This document shows, in pieces, positions 1 through 7,491 of a DNA stretch of 9,578 nucleotides (position 1 is its first letter; every line of letters starts with the position of its first letter). The position numbers and the translations under genes were made by a program. The stretch covers positions 1 to 9,578 of the forward strand of contig CAMZNQ010000097.1 of NCBI GenBank assembly GCA_947313765.1, written 5' to 3'. Source of the DNA: an uncultured Sulfurovum sp. (GTDB lineage: Bacteria; Campylobacterota; Campylobacteria; Campylobacterales; Sulfurovaceae). A model generated the notes under the pieces. The model searched no databases. It was not told where the DNA came from and saw nothing but the letters and a program-made list of their open reading frames with translations.

Positions 1-1328
1 GTCATAGTATGATAAAAAGACGAAAAGAGTTTCAAGAGTATGAAACAGAGTTAAGACAATTCACAACCAGGCAAGTGTCTGATGAACATGGAGACTTTAC
101 TACAAATAATATATTTAATATTTCAAATGATTTATATCTTATGGATTTTGAATTTACTAGGGATTTTCAGCCTCTTGGTTTTGATAGTTATGATTATGCA
201 ATATCTACAAAACATATATCTAAATATGAAAACAACTTTGATTATAAAGGTTTGCATCGACACAAATATAAACTTATAGAGAAAACAAATAAAAAAGTAG
301 ATGACGGTGATATAGGTATAGAGATTTATGATAATTTAGACAATCCAATATTAAAAGAAAGTTGGATTAAACTATATAATAAAGGTGCTAATTATAATTT
401 ATCTTTTGCTTGGTGTCGTACATGGCTAAAGCATTTTAAAAAAATAGATCAAGACATTTTCATATTTACAATTTGGAATAATGAAAATTTAGTCTTTTTA
501 GCTCCTTTATATAAACGCAAAAATAACTTATATTTAATTGGTTCAAATCCAGACTTATTTGATAGTTTTGGTCTTTTGTATGAAAATGAAAAAAATATAA
601 AACAATTTTATGACTTTATATTTAAAAACAATTATAATATAGATTTTAGATATTTAGATGGGGATAGTTTGAGTGCTAAAGTATTGATAAAATATCTTTA
701 TCAAAATAATATTATGTATGATAGTAAAATAATAGACACTAAACCACTAACTAAGTTTGATTCATTTCAAACAAAAACAAAAAAAAATAGTGATATTAAA
801 AGGTGTAAAAATAGAGCGAATAAAATTTATCAATCAGAATTAAATTTTAAGTTTTCTATGAAAAAAGATGACAATACAATGAGTGAGTTTATCCAAATAC
901 ATAAAGAACGATGGAATGGTGGTCCTTTTCAGAATATAGAAAATTATGATTTATTTGTAAAAGATATTAGCCAAACAGATTTAGTGATTTTATCAAAACT
1001 CTATATTAAAAATAAAACAATAGCGTATCACTTGGGCTATAAAGATTCAAAGGGTATTTTAAATTCTGCTATCCCATCATATAGCAATAAATACAATGAT
1101 CTTTCACCGGGGAAAGTATTACTCTCTGACATATTAGAATACTGTAAGGATAATAATTATAAAGTGTTTGATTTTGGTAGAGGTGCGGAAGATTATAAAT
1201 ATTGGTTTGCAAATGAAAGTAGTATATTGTTTAATATCAAAACTTATTCAAATTCAAACATTTTTAGAAAGCTTAACATTGTATCAAATAAGATTTTCAA
1301 TAAATTAAATAGGGTGTTTGATGTATAA
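1..1328 (+). CDS. Kinase C-lobe (APH-like) fused to GNAT/CelD-type acyltransferase, 5'-truncated by window edge
   Basis: The first ATG is at 9, but the frame is open to the window edge (His and Ser codons precede it) and the protein begins mid-domain, so the real start lies upstream. Counting from that Met, residues 27-34 (HGDFTTNN) match the HGDxxxxN catalytic loop of aminoglycoside-phosphotransferase-like kinases. LMDFE at 44-48 is the metal-binding Asp motif, followed by PLGFDSYDYA at 55-64, common in APH-like kinases of polysaccharide loci. From about residue 100 the protein is an Acetyltransf_6 (CelD/BioF2-like GNAT): a SFAWCRTWL segment at 132-140, LSPGKVLLSDI at 365-375 and the family hallmark FDFGRGAEDYKYWF at 387-400. 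Such acyltransferases act in cytoplasmic polysaccharide or lipid modification; the kinase may phosphorylate a sugar or small molecule. The substrates are unknown. The stop overlaps the next gene by 8 bp. Confidence is high for the GNAT part and fairly high for the kinase part. Confidence 0.82.
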   Translation, partial: HSMIKRRKEFQEYETELRQFTTRQVSDEHGDFTTNNIFNISNDLYLMDFEFTRDFQPLGFDSYDYAISTKHISKYENNFDYKGLHRHKYKLIEKTNKKVDDGDIGIEIYDNLDNPILKESWIKLYNKGANYNLSFAWCRTWLKHFKKIDQDIFIFTIWNNENLVFLAPLYKRKNNLYLIGSNPDLFDSFGLLYENEKNIKQFYDFIFKNNYNIDFRYLDGDSLSAKVLIKYLYQNNIMYDSKIIDTKPLTKFDSFQTKTKKNSDIKRCKNRANKIYQSELNFKFSMKKDDNTMSEFIQIHKERWNGGPFQNIENYDLFVKDISQTDLVILSKLYIKNKTIAYHLGYKDSKGILNSAIPSYSNKYNDLSPGKVLLSDILEYCKDNNYKVFDFGRGAEDYKYWFANESSILFNIKTYSNSNIFRKLNIVSNKIFNKLNRVFDV

Positions 1329-2292
1329 TATTAAATGTACTTTCCCGTTAATTGGTAATATCTCTATTGATATTAAAAGTAGTGATTTATATGAGTTTTC
1401 AAAAAGGCAATTGAAAAATTATATTATTTCTACATGCTCAACCTCTAATTTACAATCTTTTATATCGTTAAATGTGTCAAGTATTAATAATATAAACTTT
1501 GAAGATGTTATTTTTGGTAGGGAGATAAAATTTAAAGACAATAAACTCAATATAAGAAAAAAATCAAGAATACAAACTCTAGATTATAAATATGAATTTA
1601 ATGATAATGTAAGCTTGAATATTGATTTAAAAAAGAAAAGCCTATATTATTTAAAAAATATATTGAGCTCAAAATACAGCATAAATCACATTTTGTTTTA
1701 TCAAACTATTTTGTATCCTATTTTTAGTTTATATGCTATGCAAGATAGTTATTCTTTGGTGCATGGAAGTTTAGTAAAAATAAATGATAAATATATAGTT
1801 TTAACAGGACTTGATGGAGTTGGTAAAAGTTCTTTATCTCATGAACTTTTACTAATGGGACATAAAATATTAGCAGATAATTTTGTTATGTCAAATGGAA
1901 AAAATTTTGTAGGATTAAATATGCCAATTCGTTTAGATTCGGAAAATAATACAAAAAATAATATTATATATGAAGATAATAATTTAAAAGAAGTTCTGTT
2001 TGATTTTAAAGAATACAACGCTGTATTAGTAGAGCATGTTTATTTCTTATTTATGAGTAAAAAGTTAGATATACAAGAGTTGGATAAAAACATAGTAAGT
2101 CAAAATTGGCAGCTTATAAATAATGGAGCAGGAGAGATACGAGAAGCTAATCTTTTTAATCTTCCTTTTTTATATCAAAATTGTTTGACTAAAAGTTTAG
2201 ATATTGGTAATCATAAAAATTATGCTTTTTCCATTCCAGAAGGTAAAATAAAAGAAGCGGTTGAGGAGTTAATATGTCAATTAAATATTTAG
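1321..2292 (+). CDS. HPr kinase-like P-loop protein
   Basis: A 323-residue protein whose C-terminal half resembles the catalytic domain of HPr kinase/phosphorylase and related PEP-carboxykinase-fold proteins. Numbering from ATG 1321, it shows VHGS at 147-150, a Walker A motif GLDGVGKSS at 163-171 (Lys169) and ILADNFV at 183-189, where Asp186 matches the first Asp of the HprK 'aDD' motif. The second Asp is Asn here. The N-terminal 130 residues are not recognisable to me and are not the usual HprK N-domain. Proteins of this kind occur in polysaccharide and peptide-modification loci as 'serine kinase-like' genes, without any HPr partner being evident. A TTG codon at 1318 directly precedes the ATG; I prefer the ATG, with AGGG at 1311-1314 as ribosome binding site. 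The gene overlaps the upstream gene by 8 bp and the downstream gene by 19 bp. The fold is fairly sure; the substrate is unknown. Confidence 0.78.
   Translation: MYNIKCTFPLIGNISIDIKSSDLYEFSKRQLKNYIISTCSTSNLQSFISLNVSSINNINFEDVIFGREIKFKDNKLNIRKKSRIQTLDYKYEFNDNVSLNIDLKKKSLYYLKNILSSKYSINHILFYQTILYPIFSLYAMQDSYSLVHGSLVKINDKYIVLTGLDGVGKSSLSHELLLMGHKILADNFVMSNGKNFVGLNMPIRLDSENNTKNNIIYEDNNLKEVLFDFKEYNAVLVEHVYFLFMSKKLDIQELDKNIVSQNWQLINNGAGEIREANLFNLPFLYQNCLTKSLDIGNHKNYAFSIPEGKIKEAVEELICQLNI
2263..2268 (+). promoter_or_regulatory. Ribosome binding site for the RtcB-like gene
   Basis: GAGGAG lies 5 nt before ATG 2274, inside the 3' end of the HprK-like gene. It is one of the best Shine-Dalgarno matches in the window and fixes the start of the RtcB-like gene despite the 19 bp overlap with the previous gene, implying translational coupling. 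Confidence 0.7.
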
Positions 2293-3641
2293 TAGAAGAG
2301 AAGCTAATACCAGATGATGGTTCAAAAAAAATAATAGAAAACTTTCATAATAAAACAGATGATGAAACATTGGATTTATTAATTTATCCTGATGTGCACT
2401 ATAAAAAAGGCGCAAAGGTGGTCAATGGTATGCTGACAGCAAGTAACACATCTATCTATCCATCTATGTTAGGCGTGGCAAACTGTGGTTTTACTTTTGG
2501 AAGAATTGAAAATGTAACTATTGATAGTAGAAGAAAATTAGAGCAAACATTTGAAGACTATTCCAAGATACTTAAAGCATACAATTATTCAGAAGTATAC
2601 ACCAATGATGAAATATATAAAATATTTTACACCTATTTAGATAAGCTTTACACAGATATAAAATATAAAGAATTATTTGACTTTATTGAGATTCACTCAT
2701 TAGAAGATTTAAAAAATAGTGTTAAAGATATATTTAATAATAAGCACATAGATTTAGCAGGACAAACACTTGGTACATTAGGTGGTGGAAATCATTTTTT
2801 TGAGTTGCAGTATGTGGAAGAGAGTTATGATGACCAATACAAAGTAGGTGATATTATATTTATACTTCATAGTGACTCTATAGCTGTGGGAGATAAAATA
2901 TATTTAATGTTTTCAAATTTTAATGAATTGGATCACCTTTCTGGAATAAAAGGTAATTTAAGGAAAATATTCCATAGAGTTAAGCAGATGCAATATTTCA
3001 CTTTAAAAAACGGTCTTTTTTTTAAGGAACCAAAAGAGATATTGAAATTACTTTACTCTCAAGATGACTTTAGGACTATAGATGCAAACACAAAGACAGG
3101 GAAAACGCTAATAAAAGCTTTTTTCTTAGCATCAGTTTTTGGAGATATGAATAGAGATATGATTTTGAGTAATTATGAAAAGATTGCTAGTGGAGTTTTA
3201 GAAAATATGGAATTAAATGTGCTAGGTAGACATAGTCATGATTCATTAATGGTAGAAAAATATGCTAACCAAGTAAAAATAGTACAAAGAAACGGGGTAC
3301 AGTGCATTGTCAATGATCAAACATTTGTTTTACCTGGAGCATTAGGAACAGAGTCTTATTTGATGTCAAATCCCAGTAATGAAAGTGCCTATTATTCTTC
3401 AAATCATGGCGTAGGAAGATTTTTAGATAAGCATATAGCAAAAAAAGAGTTTAATAATAAAAATACGGAAGAAGAGCTTAAAAAAAGAGATATGAAACTT
3501 TATAGAGTAGGTAAAGGAAATATCAGTGAACAAAATCCAAATGCTTTTAAAGATGTATTTGCAGTAACAGAGATGATGAAAAAAGAAAACCTTGGTGGAA
3601 GGTTAGCAAAACTTAGACCGATAGCTTCCATGAAAGGCTAA
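2274..3641 (+). CDS. Divergent RtcB-family protein (RNA 3'-phosphate ligase-like)
   Basis: A 455-residue protein recognisable as RtcB along most of its length. RtcB guanylylates its own histidine with GTP and Mn(II) to join RNA 3'-phosphate and 5'-OH ends. Conserved blocks are YPDVH (38-42), TLGGGNHFFEL (168-178; Asn173 and metal ligand His174), ILHS (197-200; His199), a His-rich GRHSHDS (318-324; His320 or His322 as ligand), LPGALGTESY (353-362), SSNHGVGR (375-382; His378 equivalent to the guanylylated histidine) and the C-terminal LRPIASMKG with Lys454. Two usual features are changed: GVDIGCG is GVANCG (66-72), keeping Cys71 but losing the metal-binding Asp, and H-S-G-S-R-G is HSDSIAVG, losing the Arg. 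Length is between E. coli RtcB (about 408) and archaeal forms (about 481). Its place in a sugar locus suggests a specialised paralogue rather than housekeeping tRNA repair. Family membership is sure; activity is uncertain. Confidence 0.88.
   Translation: MSIKYLVEEKLIPDDGSKKIIENFHNKTDDETLDLLIYPDVHYKKGAKVVNGMLTASNTSIYPSMLGVANCGFTFGRIENVTIDSRRKLEQTFEDYSKILKAYNYSEVYTNDEIYKIFYTYLDKLYTDIKYKELFDFIEIHSLEDLKNSVKDIFNNKHIDLAGQTLGTLGGGNHFFELQYVEESYDDQYKVGDIIFILHSDSIAVGDKIYLMFSNFNELDHLSGIKGNLRKIFHRVKQMQYFTLKNGLFFKEPKEILKLLYSQDDFRTIDANTKTGKTLIKAFFLASVFGDMNRDMILSNYEKIASGVLENMELNVLGRHSHDSLMVEKYANQVKIVQRNGVQCIVNDQTFVLPGALGTESYLMSNPSNESAYYSSNHGVGRFLDKHIAKKEFNNKNTEEELKKRDMKLYRVGKGNISEQNPNAFKDVFAVTEMMKKENLGGRLAKLRPIASMKG
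3633..3637 (+). promoter_or_regulatory. Ribosome binding site for the methyltransferase gene
   Basis: AAAGG sits 7 nt before ATG 3645, inside the last codons of the RtcB-like gene. It supports the chosen start, 3 nt after the upstream stop. Confidence 0.5.
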
Positions 3642-3644
3642 AAG

Positions 3645-4388
3645 ATGAGAAGTGCAGATGAAATAAAGTTAAGAGATAATGATGCTAATAATTATGACAG
3701 CTGGTATTACGAAAGAGGACTTAGTGCCGTTAAGGCTGAGGATGAAACAGTAATTGGTAAATTAGAATTTTTAGAAAATACAGAACAAAAATTTTTAGAT
3801 TTTGGCTGTGGAACAGGAAGACTCACTGTAAAAATTAAAGACCAACATCCACAAATAGATGTTTTTGGGCTAGATATTTCTCCAAAGAGTATTGATATTT
3901 TGAATGCTAAAAATAAAAATATTATAACAAAAACTTTTGATGCTTCAAAGGATAAAATAGAGCTTTTAGATTTTCCAAAATTTGATAGGATCTTATCAAT
4001 GCAAATGATTCAGCATTTGGAAAAAAAAGGTGCCATTAATGCAATTAACGAAATTCATAATCAACTACAAGAGGGAGGGGTAGCCATAATAGAACTATAT
4101 AATTATAACGGACTAAATCGTATTTTAGAAAGAATAAGATCACTTGGAAAGATTAAAAAAATTCAGACTAATGGATTATTTTTTGAATATAGATATGATT
4201 CAGATGAATTTAAAGCATTTGTAATAAAAAATTCAGATTTTACAGATATTAGTATTTTTGGTTGCCAAAATATAAGTAGAAGATGGATAAACAAGTTTCC
4301 ATTTTTAGTAACATTTGATTTATGGTTGTCAAAATTTAATTTGTCTAAATACTTAGGATATTACTTTATTGCTGTTATGAGAAAATAA
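3645..4388 (+). CDS. Class I SAM-dependent methyltransferase
   Basis: A 247-residue soluble protein with a class I methyltransferase fold. SAM-binding motif I is FLDFGCGTGR at 50-59, the acidic residue ending strand 2 is Asp77 in FGLDISP, and a motif around 115-125 (RILSMQMIQHL) matches the region following strand 4 in Methyltransf_11/25-type enzymes. The stretch LQEGGVAIIELYN at 141-153 is the usual post-catalytic helix and strand 5. In this setting it most likely methylates a sugar or a glycan end group in the cytoplasm; O-methylation at the non-reducing end is a known way to cap polysaccharide chains, but nothing here fixes the acceptor. It starts 3 nt after the RtcB-like gene and ends 1 nt before the flippase gene. 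The fold assignment is firm; the substrate is unknown. Confidence 0.85.
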   Translation: MRSADEIKLRDNDANNYDSWYYERGLSAVKAEDETVIGKLEFLENTEQKFLDFGCGTGRLTVKIKDQHPQIDVFGLDISPKSIDILNAKNKNIITKTFDASKDKIELLDFPKFDRILSMQMIQHLEKKGAINAINEIHNQLQEGGVAIIELYNYNGLNRILERIRSLGKIKKIQTNGLFFEYRYDSDEFKAFVIKNSDFTDISIFGCQNISRRWINKFPFLVTFDLWLSKFNLSKYLGYYFIAVMRK

Positions 4389-4389
4389 A

Positions 4390-5733
4390 TTGCATAGAAA
4401 AATATTTACAAGTACAGGCTATTTATCATTATCAGCATTAGTAGAAAAAATAGGTGGATTTATAATCATACCTATGCTAACTGTTGCTTTAACACCTAAA
4501 GAGTATGGTTCTTTAATGTTAGCAGTTAGCTATGTAGGTGTGATTATGTTAATTATTTATAATGGTTTACATAGTGCTTTGTTTAGATGGTATAGTATGT
4601 GGCAGGAATCTTTTGATAAAAAGTTGTATGAAAAATATATATTTTATATTGTAAATTCTGTAGGAATTTGTGTAATATTGTTTTTATCTTTTGTGCATAC
4701 TCAACTTTATAATTTAGATGAGCTTCTAAGAGTTAGTTTTTGGTTGTTTATTGTAACTCTAATATCTAGTTTAATGATGGTTAGTTATAGCCTTAAGAGC
4801 AGTGTTTGGATAATAGAAAATAAACCATATTTAAACTTAGTATTTATGACAATAAAAACTATTTTTATTGTAGGGGGTGTCTATTTATTTATAAATATTT
4901 ATCCATATGCCATCACTAGACCAATAATAGAGATAATAGTAGTAGGTATTTTATCTATATATTTGATATACAGCTATATTTTCAAGTACCCAGCACTAAA
5001 TAGTGTTGAATTTTTTGAAATAAAACCTGTGTTAAAAGAATCGTTGGTTTATGGCTGGGGATTACAGATAAGTCAAATTTCCTTTTGGGTAATAACTTCT
5101 AGTGACAGAATAATGTTGGCAAATCTTACCAATAATGAGTTTGTAGCTTATTATAGTATATTAATGATAGGTATTACTGTTATGTTTATTGTTGTGGCGT
5201 TTAACAACTCTTTTAGTGCCTACTACAATAAAATGATCAATGAAAATTCATCAATGAAAGAGATAAATCAATATATATTTACGTATTTACTTTATGGATT
5301 TTTAGCAGTACTTGTATATAAATTATTTTTATTTTATTTTTCTGATCAAATTATTTTGATATTATCTACAAAAGAATATTTGGTAGTTTCAAAATATATG
5401 TATTTGACTTCTGATATTTTACTGTTTTATTTTGCTTATTTACTTTTTAGTAGATATTTACATGCGTATAAGATGGTAAAAGAGGTTATATTTATTACCC
5501 TCTTCTCAGCTATTCTAAATGTAGGGCTAAACTATATTTTGATTCAAGAATATGGGATGTTAGGAGCATTGGTTGGCTCTATTTTAGCATATTTTAGTAT
5601 GGTGATAATTAGCTTTGTATTGATGTATAAAAAGATAGAGTTTCTCTATATGAAAAGTTTGTTAGTACTTTTTATAGGTATTGTTGCTTTAAATTTTAGT
5701 ATTGATATATTGTTGTATAAAGGCAGTCTGTAG
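4390..5733 (+). CDS. Wzx-type polysaccharide flippase (MOP superfamily)
   Basis: A 447-residue polytopic inner-membrane protein with about 12-14 hydrophobic helices spread over the whole length. The N-terminus (KIFTSTGYLSLSALVEKIG) is typical of oligosaccharide flippases, as are SSDRIMLANL at 237-246 and the NYILIQEYGMLGALVGS stretch at 381-397 with its conserved Gly residues. Such proteins move undecaprenyl-diphosphate-linked oligosaccharides from the cytoplasmic to the periplasmic face. I chose a TTG start at 4390, 1 nt after the methyltransferase stop, because the next in-frame Met (residue 29) would remove the first membrane helix and its charged lead. The ribosome binding site is weak (GAGA at 4379-4382), so translation is probably coupled to the gene before it. 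The family is confident; the exact oligosaccharide is unknown. A teichoic-acid-type or other MOP exporter is less likely given the neighbours. Confidence 0.88.
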   Translation: MHRKIFTSTGYLSLSALVEKIGGFIIIPMLTVALTPKEYGSLMLAVSYVGVIMLIIYNGLHSALFRWYSMWQESFDKKLYEKYIFYIVNSVGICVILFLSFVHTQLYNLDELLRVSFWLFIVTLISSLMMVSYSLKSSVWIIENKPYLNLVFMTIKTIFIVGGVYLFINIYPYAITRPIIEIIVVGILSIYLIYSYIFKYPALNSVEFFEIKPVLKESLVYGWGLQISQISFWVITSSDRIMLANLTNNEFVAYYSILMIGITVMFIVVAFNNSFSAYYNKMINENSSMKEINQYIFTYLLYGFLAVLVYKLFLFYFSDQIILILSTKEYLVVSKYMYLTSDILLFYFAYLLFSRYLHAYKMVKEVIFITLFSAILNVGLNYILIQEYGMLGALVGSILAYFSMVIISFVLMYKKIEFLYMKSLLVLFIGIVALNFSIDILLYKGSL

Positions 5734-5735
5734 TG

Positions 5736-6461
5736 ATGAAAAAATTAAAACAAAATATATTTGAAAAAGTGCTAGGTAAAGTATTTGATTTTTATAAAAA
5801 TTTAGAGACAAATTATCCTGAAGAATTAGAAATAAGAAAAGATGATAAAATTCTTATTTTAGCACCTCATGCTGATGATGAATCTATTGGGTGTGGGGGA
5901 TTGTTATTGAAGTATGCTAAGCAGTGTGATGTGATATTTTTAACTGATGGAAGATATGGAGATAATGACATAGACCCAAAACAAATGATTGAGATAAGAA
6001 AAAATGAGGTTGTTTCCGTTATGAAAAAACTGGAGGTAAATAAGTTTAAGTTTTTAGATATAGAAGATACCAAACTAGATAGGGGATATGATATGTTTAA
6101 AACAATAAACTTTAATCAATATGATTATATTTGTATTCCAAATAGTTTAGATCAGCACCCAGATCATAAAGCAGTAAGTAAACATATCCTAAAAGCATTT
6201 AAAGAAAAGAGAATACAAAAAGATATAAATATTTTGATGTATGAGGTATGGGGTACATTACCGCTGCCAAACTTTTATACAGATATAGATGATATGATCG
6301 AAAGTAAAAAAGAAATTATCAATATGTATCATTCCCAAGTCAAGCATATAGATTATGCAATTAAAATAGGTGCGTTAAATGAGTATCGTGGGATAATGGT
6401 TAATAAAAAAAGTATTGAAGCTTATATGATAGTAAAAGTCATGGTTTTAGTAAGTATATGA
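5736..6461 (+). CDS. PIG-L/LmbE-type N-deacetylase
   Basis: A 241-residue member of the PIG-L (LmbE) family of zinc-dependent deacetylases, which remove acetyl groups from GlcNAc-type sugars. Numbering from ATG 5736, the signature APHADDE is at 43-49: His45 and Asp48 are expected zinc ligands and Asp47 the catalytic base. The partner motif HPDHKAV is at 141-147, with His144 as third ligand. FLTDGRYGDND (68-78) and EIRKNEV (86-92) also fit the family. It probably deacetylates an amino sugar of the glycan or a nucleotide/lipid-linked precursor in the cytoplasm; no signal peptide is seen. A GTG at 5733 overlapping the upstream TAG is an alternative start. The C-terminus (VKVMVLVSI) looks atypically hydrophobic. 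The -1 frame reads SHGFSKYMKVNM over the same bases and would end in a GTGA overlap with the next gene, so a small frameshift at the 3' end is possible. Confidence 0.87.
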   Translation: MKKLKQNIFEKVLGKVFDFYKNLETNYPEELEIRKDDKILILAPHADDESIGCGGLLLKYAKQCDVIFLTDGRYGDNDIDPKQMIEIRKNEVVSVMKKLEVNKFKFLDIEDTKLDRGYDMFKTINFNQYDYICIPNSLDQHPDHKAVSKHILKAFKEKRIQKDINILMYEVWGTLPLPNFYTDIDDMIESKKEIINMYHSQVKHIDYAIKIGALNEYRGIMVNKKSIEAYMIVKVMVLVSI

Positions 6462-6465
6462 AGGT
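6461..6465 (+). promoter_or_regulatory. Ribosome binding site deciding the GTG start at 6472
   Basis: AAGGT lies 6 nt before GTG 6472. The nearby ATG at 6470 is followed at once by a stop, so GTG 6472 is the only start that keeps the N-terminal KILLTAFYT strand of the glycosyltransferase. Confidence 0.55.
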
Positions 6466-6471
6466 AAACAT

Positions 6472-7491
6472 GTGAAAATATTATTGACAGCTTTTTACAC
6501 TTCAGAACTAGGTGGAGGAGAGACAAGTTTTTTGAATTTGATCAATCATCTTTCTAAAAATAAAGATTATGAACTATTGCTTGTTGTTCCATGTCATGGC
6601 GTCTTTATTGATAAAGTAAATAAACCAGAAAATTTGAAAATTGAAATAAAAAAAAATCTATATGAAATGATATGCATGAAGCAAGAATTTGATTTGGCAA
6701 TACATAATTATATAAATTATGGTAAAAAGTTTTTATTTTTACCTTTTGCAAATATTAAAAAACATTCATTTATTTGTCATGGCTTGTGGGATATTCCTAA
6801 ATATAATAAATTCTTTTTTTTAAAATTAAAAAAGGCAAATTTATATTGTGTAAATGAAGAGATCTTTTATAAAATTAATTATAAGTATAAACAATTAATT
6901 CATTTAGGTATAGAACTTAATAAATTTAATGTTCAAAAGAATAAAACCGATATGATCAATATAGGTGTAGTTGGCAGATTTCAAGATATAAAAAATCAAT
7001 TATTCGCGGTTGAAATATTTAGGGAACTCAGTATGAAATATAATAACTTACAACTATTTTTTATAGGTGATGCTGCATTCACTCAAGAGAGTATAAAGTA
7101 TAAACAAGAAGTTATACAAAGAGTTGAGAAGATAGATTTAAACAATATCTTTTTTATAGGTAATAAGAATAACCATGAAGTATTTGATGAGATTGATATT
7201 GTTTTTATTCCTTCAAAGTATGAAAGTTTTGGAATGGTTGTCATAGAATCATTAGCAAATGGAGTGGTTTGTTTAGCTCCCAGTGTAGGAGGACCAAAGC
7301 AAATTATGAAAGATAAATTAGGCGACTACTTATATATTCCAAATGAAAAAAAATCAGCACTGGAGAAACTTACAAGTCTCATTACTAATTTAGAAAAAAC
7401 AAAACAAGCGTTTAGAGAGAAAGAACAATATTTTAAAGATAAATATAATATTGAGAATACAGTTAAGGTTTTACTGGAAGGTGATAAGTGA
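6472..7491 (+). CDS. GT4-family glycosyltransferase
   Basis: A 339-residue cytoplasmic GT-B glycosyltransferase. The N-domain opens with MKILLTAFYT and a glycine-rich loop LGGGETS at 13-19, which in GT4 enzymes contacts the sugar nucleotide or acceptor. The C-domain begins with INIGVVGRFQDIKNQ at 162-176, the usual strand, Gly-Arg and 'K-N' pattern, and carries the EX7E-type motif YESFGMVVIE at 250-259 (Glu251, Glu259), then GGPKQI at 273-278. It would transfer one sugar from a nucleotide donor to the growing lipid-linked oligosaccharide; donor and linkage cannot be read from the sequence. The start is GTG with a fair ribosome binding site. Its stop overlaps the next start by 4 bp (GTGA), a classic coupling junction. 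It is shorter than many GT4 enzymes (360-400), with a compact N-domain. The family assignment is secure. Confidence 0.9.
   Translation: MKILLTAFYTSELGGGETSFLNLINHLSKNKDYELLLVVPCHGVFIDKVNKPENLKIEIKKNLYEMICMKQEFDLAIHNYINYGKKFLFLPFANIKKHSFICHGLWDIPKYNKFFFLKLKKANLYCVNEEIFYKINYKYKQLIHLGIELNKFNVQKNKTDMINIGVVGRFQDIKNQLFAVEIFRELSMKYNNLQLFFIGDAAFTQESIKYKQEVIQRVEKIDLNNIFFIGNKNNHEVFDEIDIVFIPSKYESFGMVVIESLANGVVCLAPSVGGPKQIMKDKLGDYLYIPNEKKSALEKLTSLITNLEKTKQAFREKEQYFKDKYNIENTVKVLLEGDK
7476..7485 (+). promoter_or_regulatory. Strong ribosome binding site for the GTG start at 7488
   Basis: GGAAGGTGAT includes AGGTGAT, a seven-base match to the 16S anti-Shine-Dalgarno end, with the AGG core 6 nt before GTG 7488. 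It decides the start of the second glycosyltransferase within the GTGA overlap. Confidence 0.7.

Noticed and set aside
82..279. A second + strand open frame of 65 codons inside the first gene
   Set aside because: It overlaps the kinase motifs HGDFTTNN and LMDFE in the main frame and encodes only a low-complexity Ile/Leu-rich string.
2274..3641. Calling the RtcB-like gene rtcB, the housekeeping tRNA repair ligase
   Set aside because: The metal-binding Asp and the HSGSR Arg are missing, and the gene sits in a glycan operon without RtcA or archease, so the symbol would overstate the function.
5867..6073. A 68-codon open frame on the - strand inside the PIG-L gene
   Set aside because: It is fully antisense to the conserved deacetylase motifs, its product shows no recognisable pattern, and every real gene here is on the + strand.
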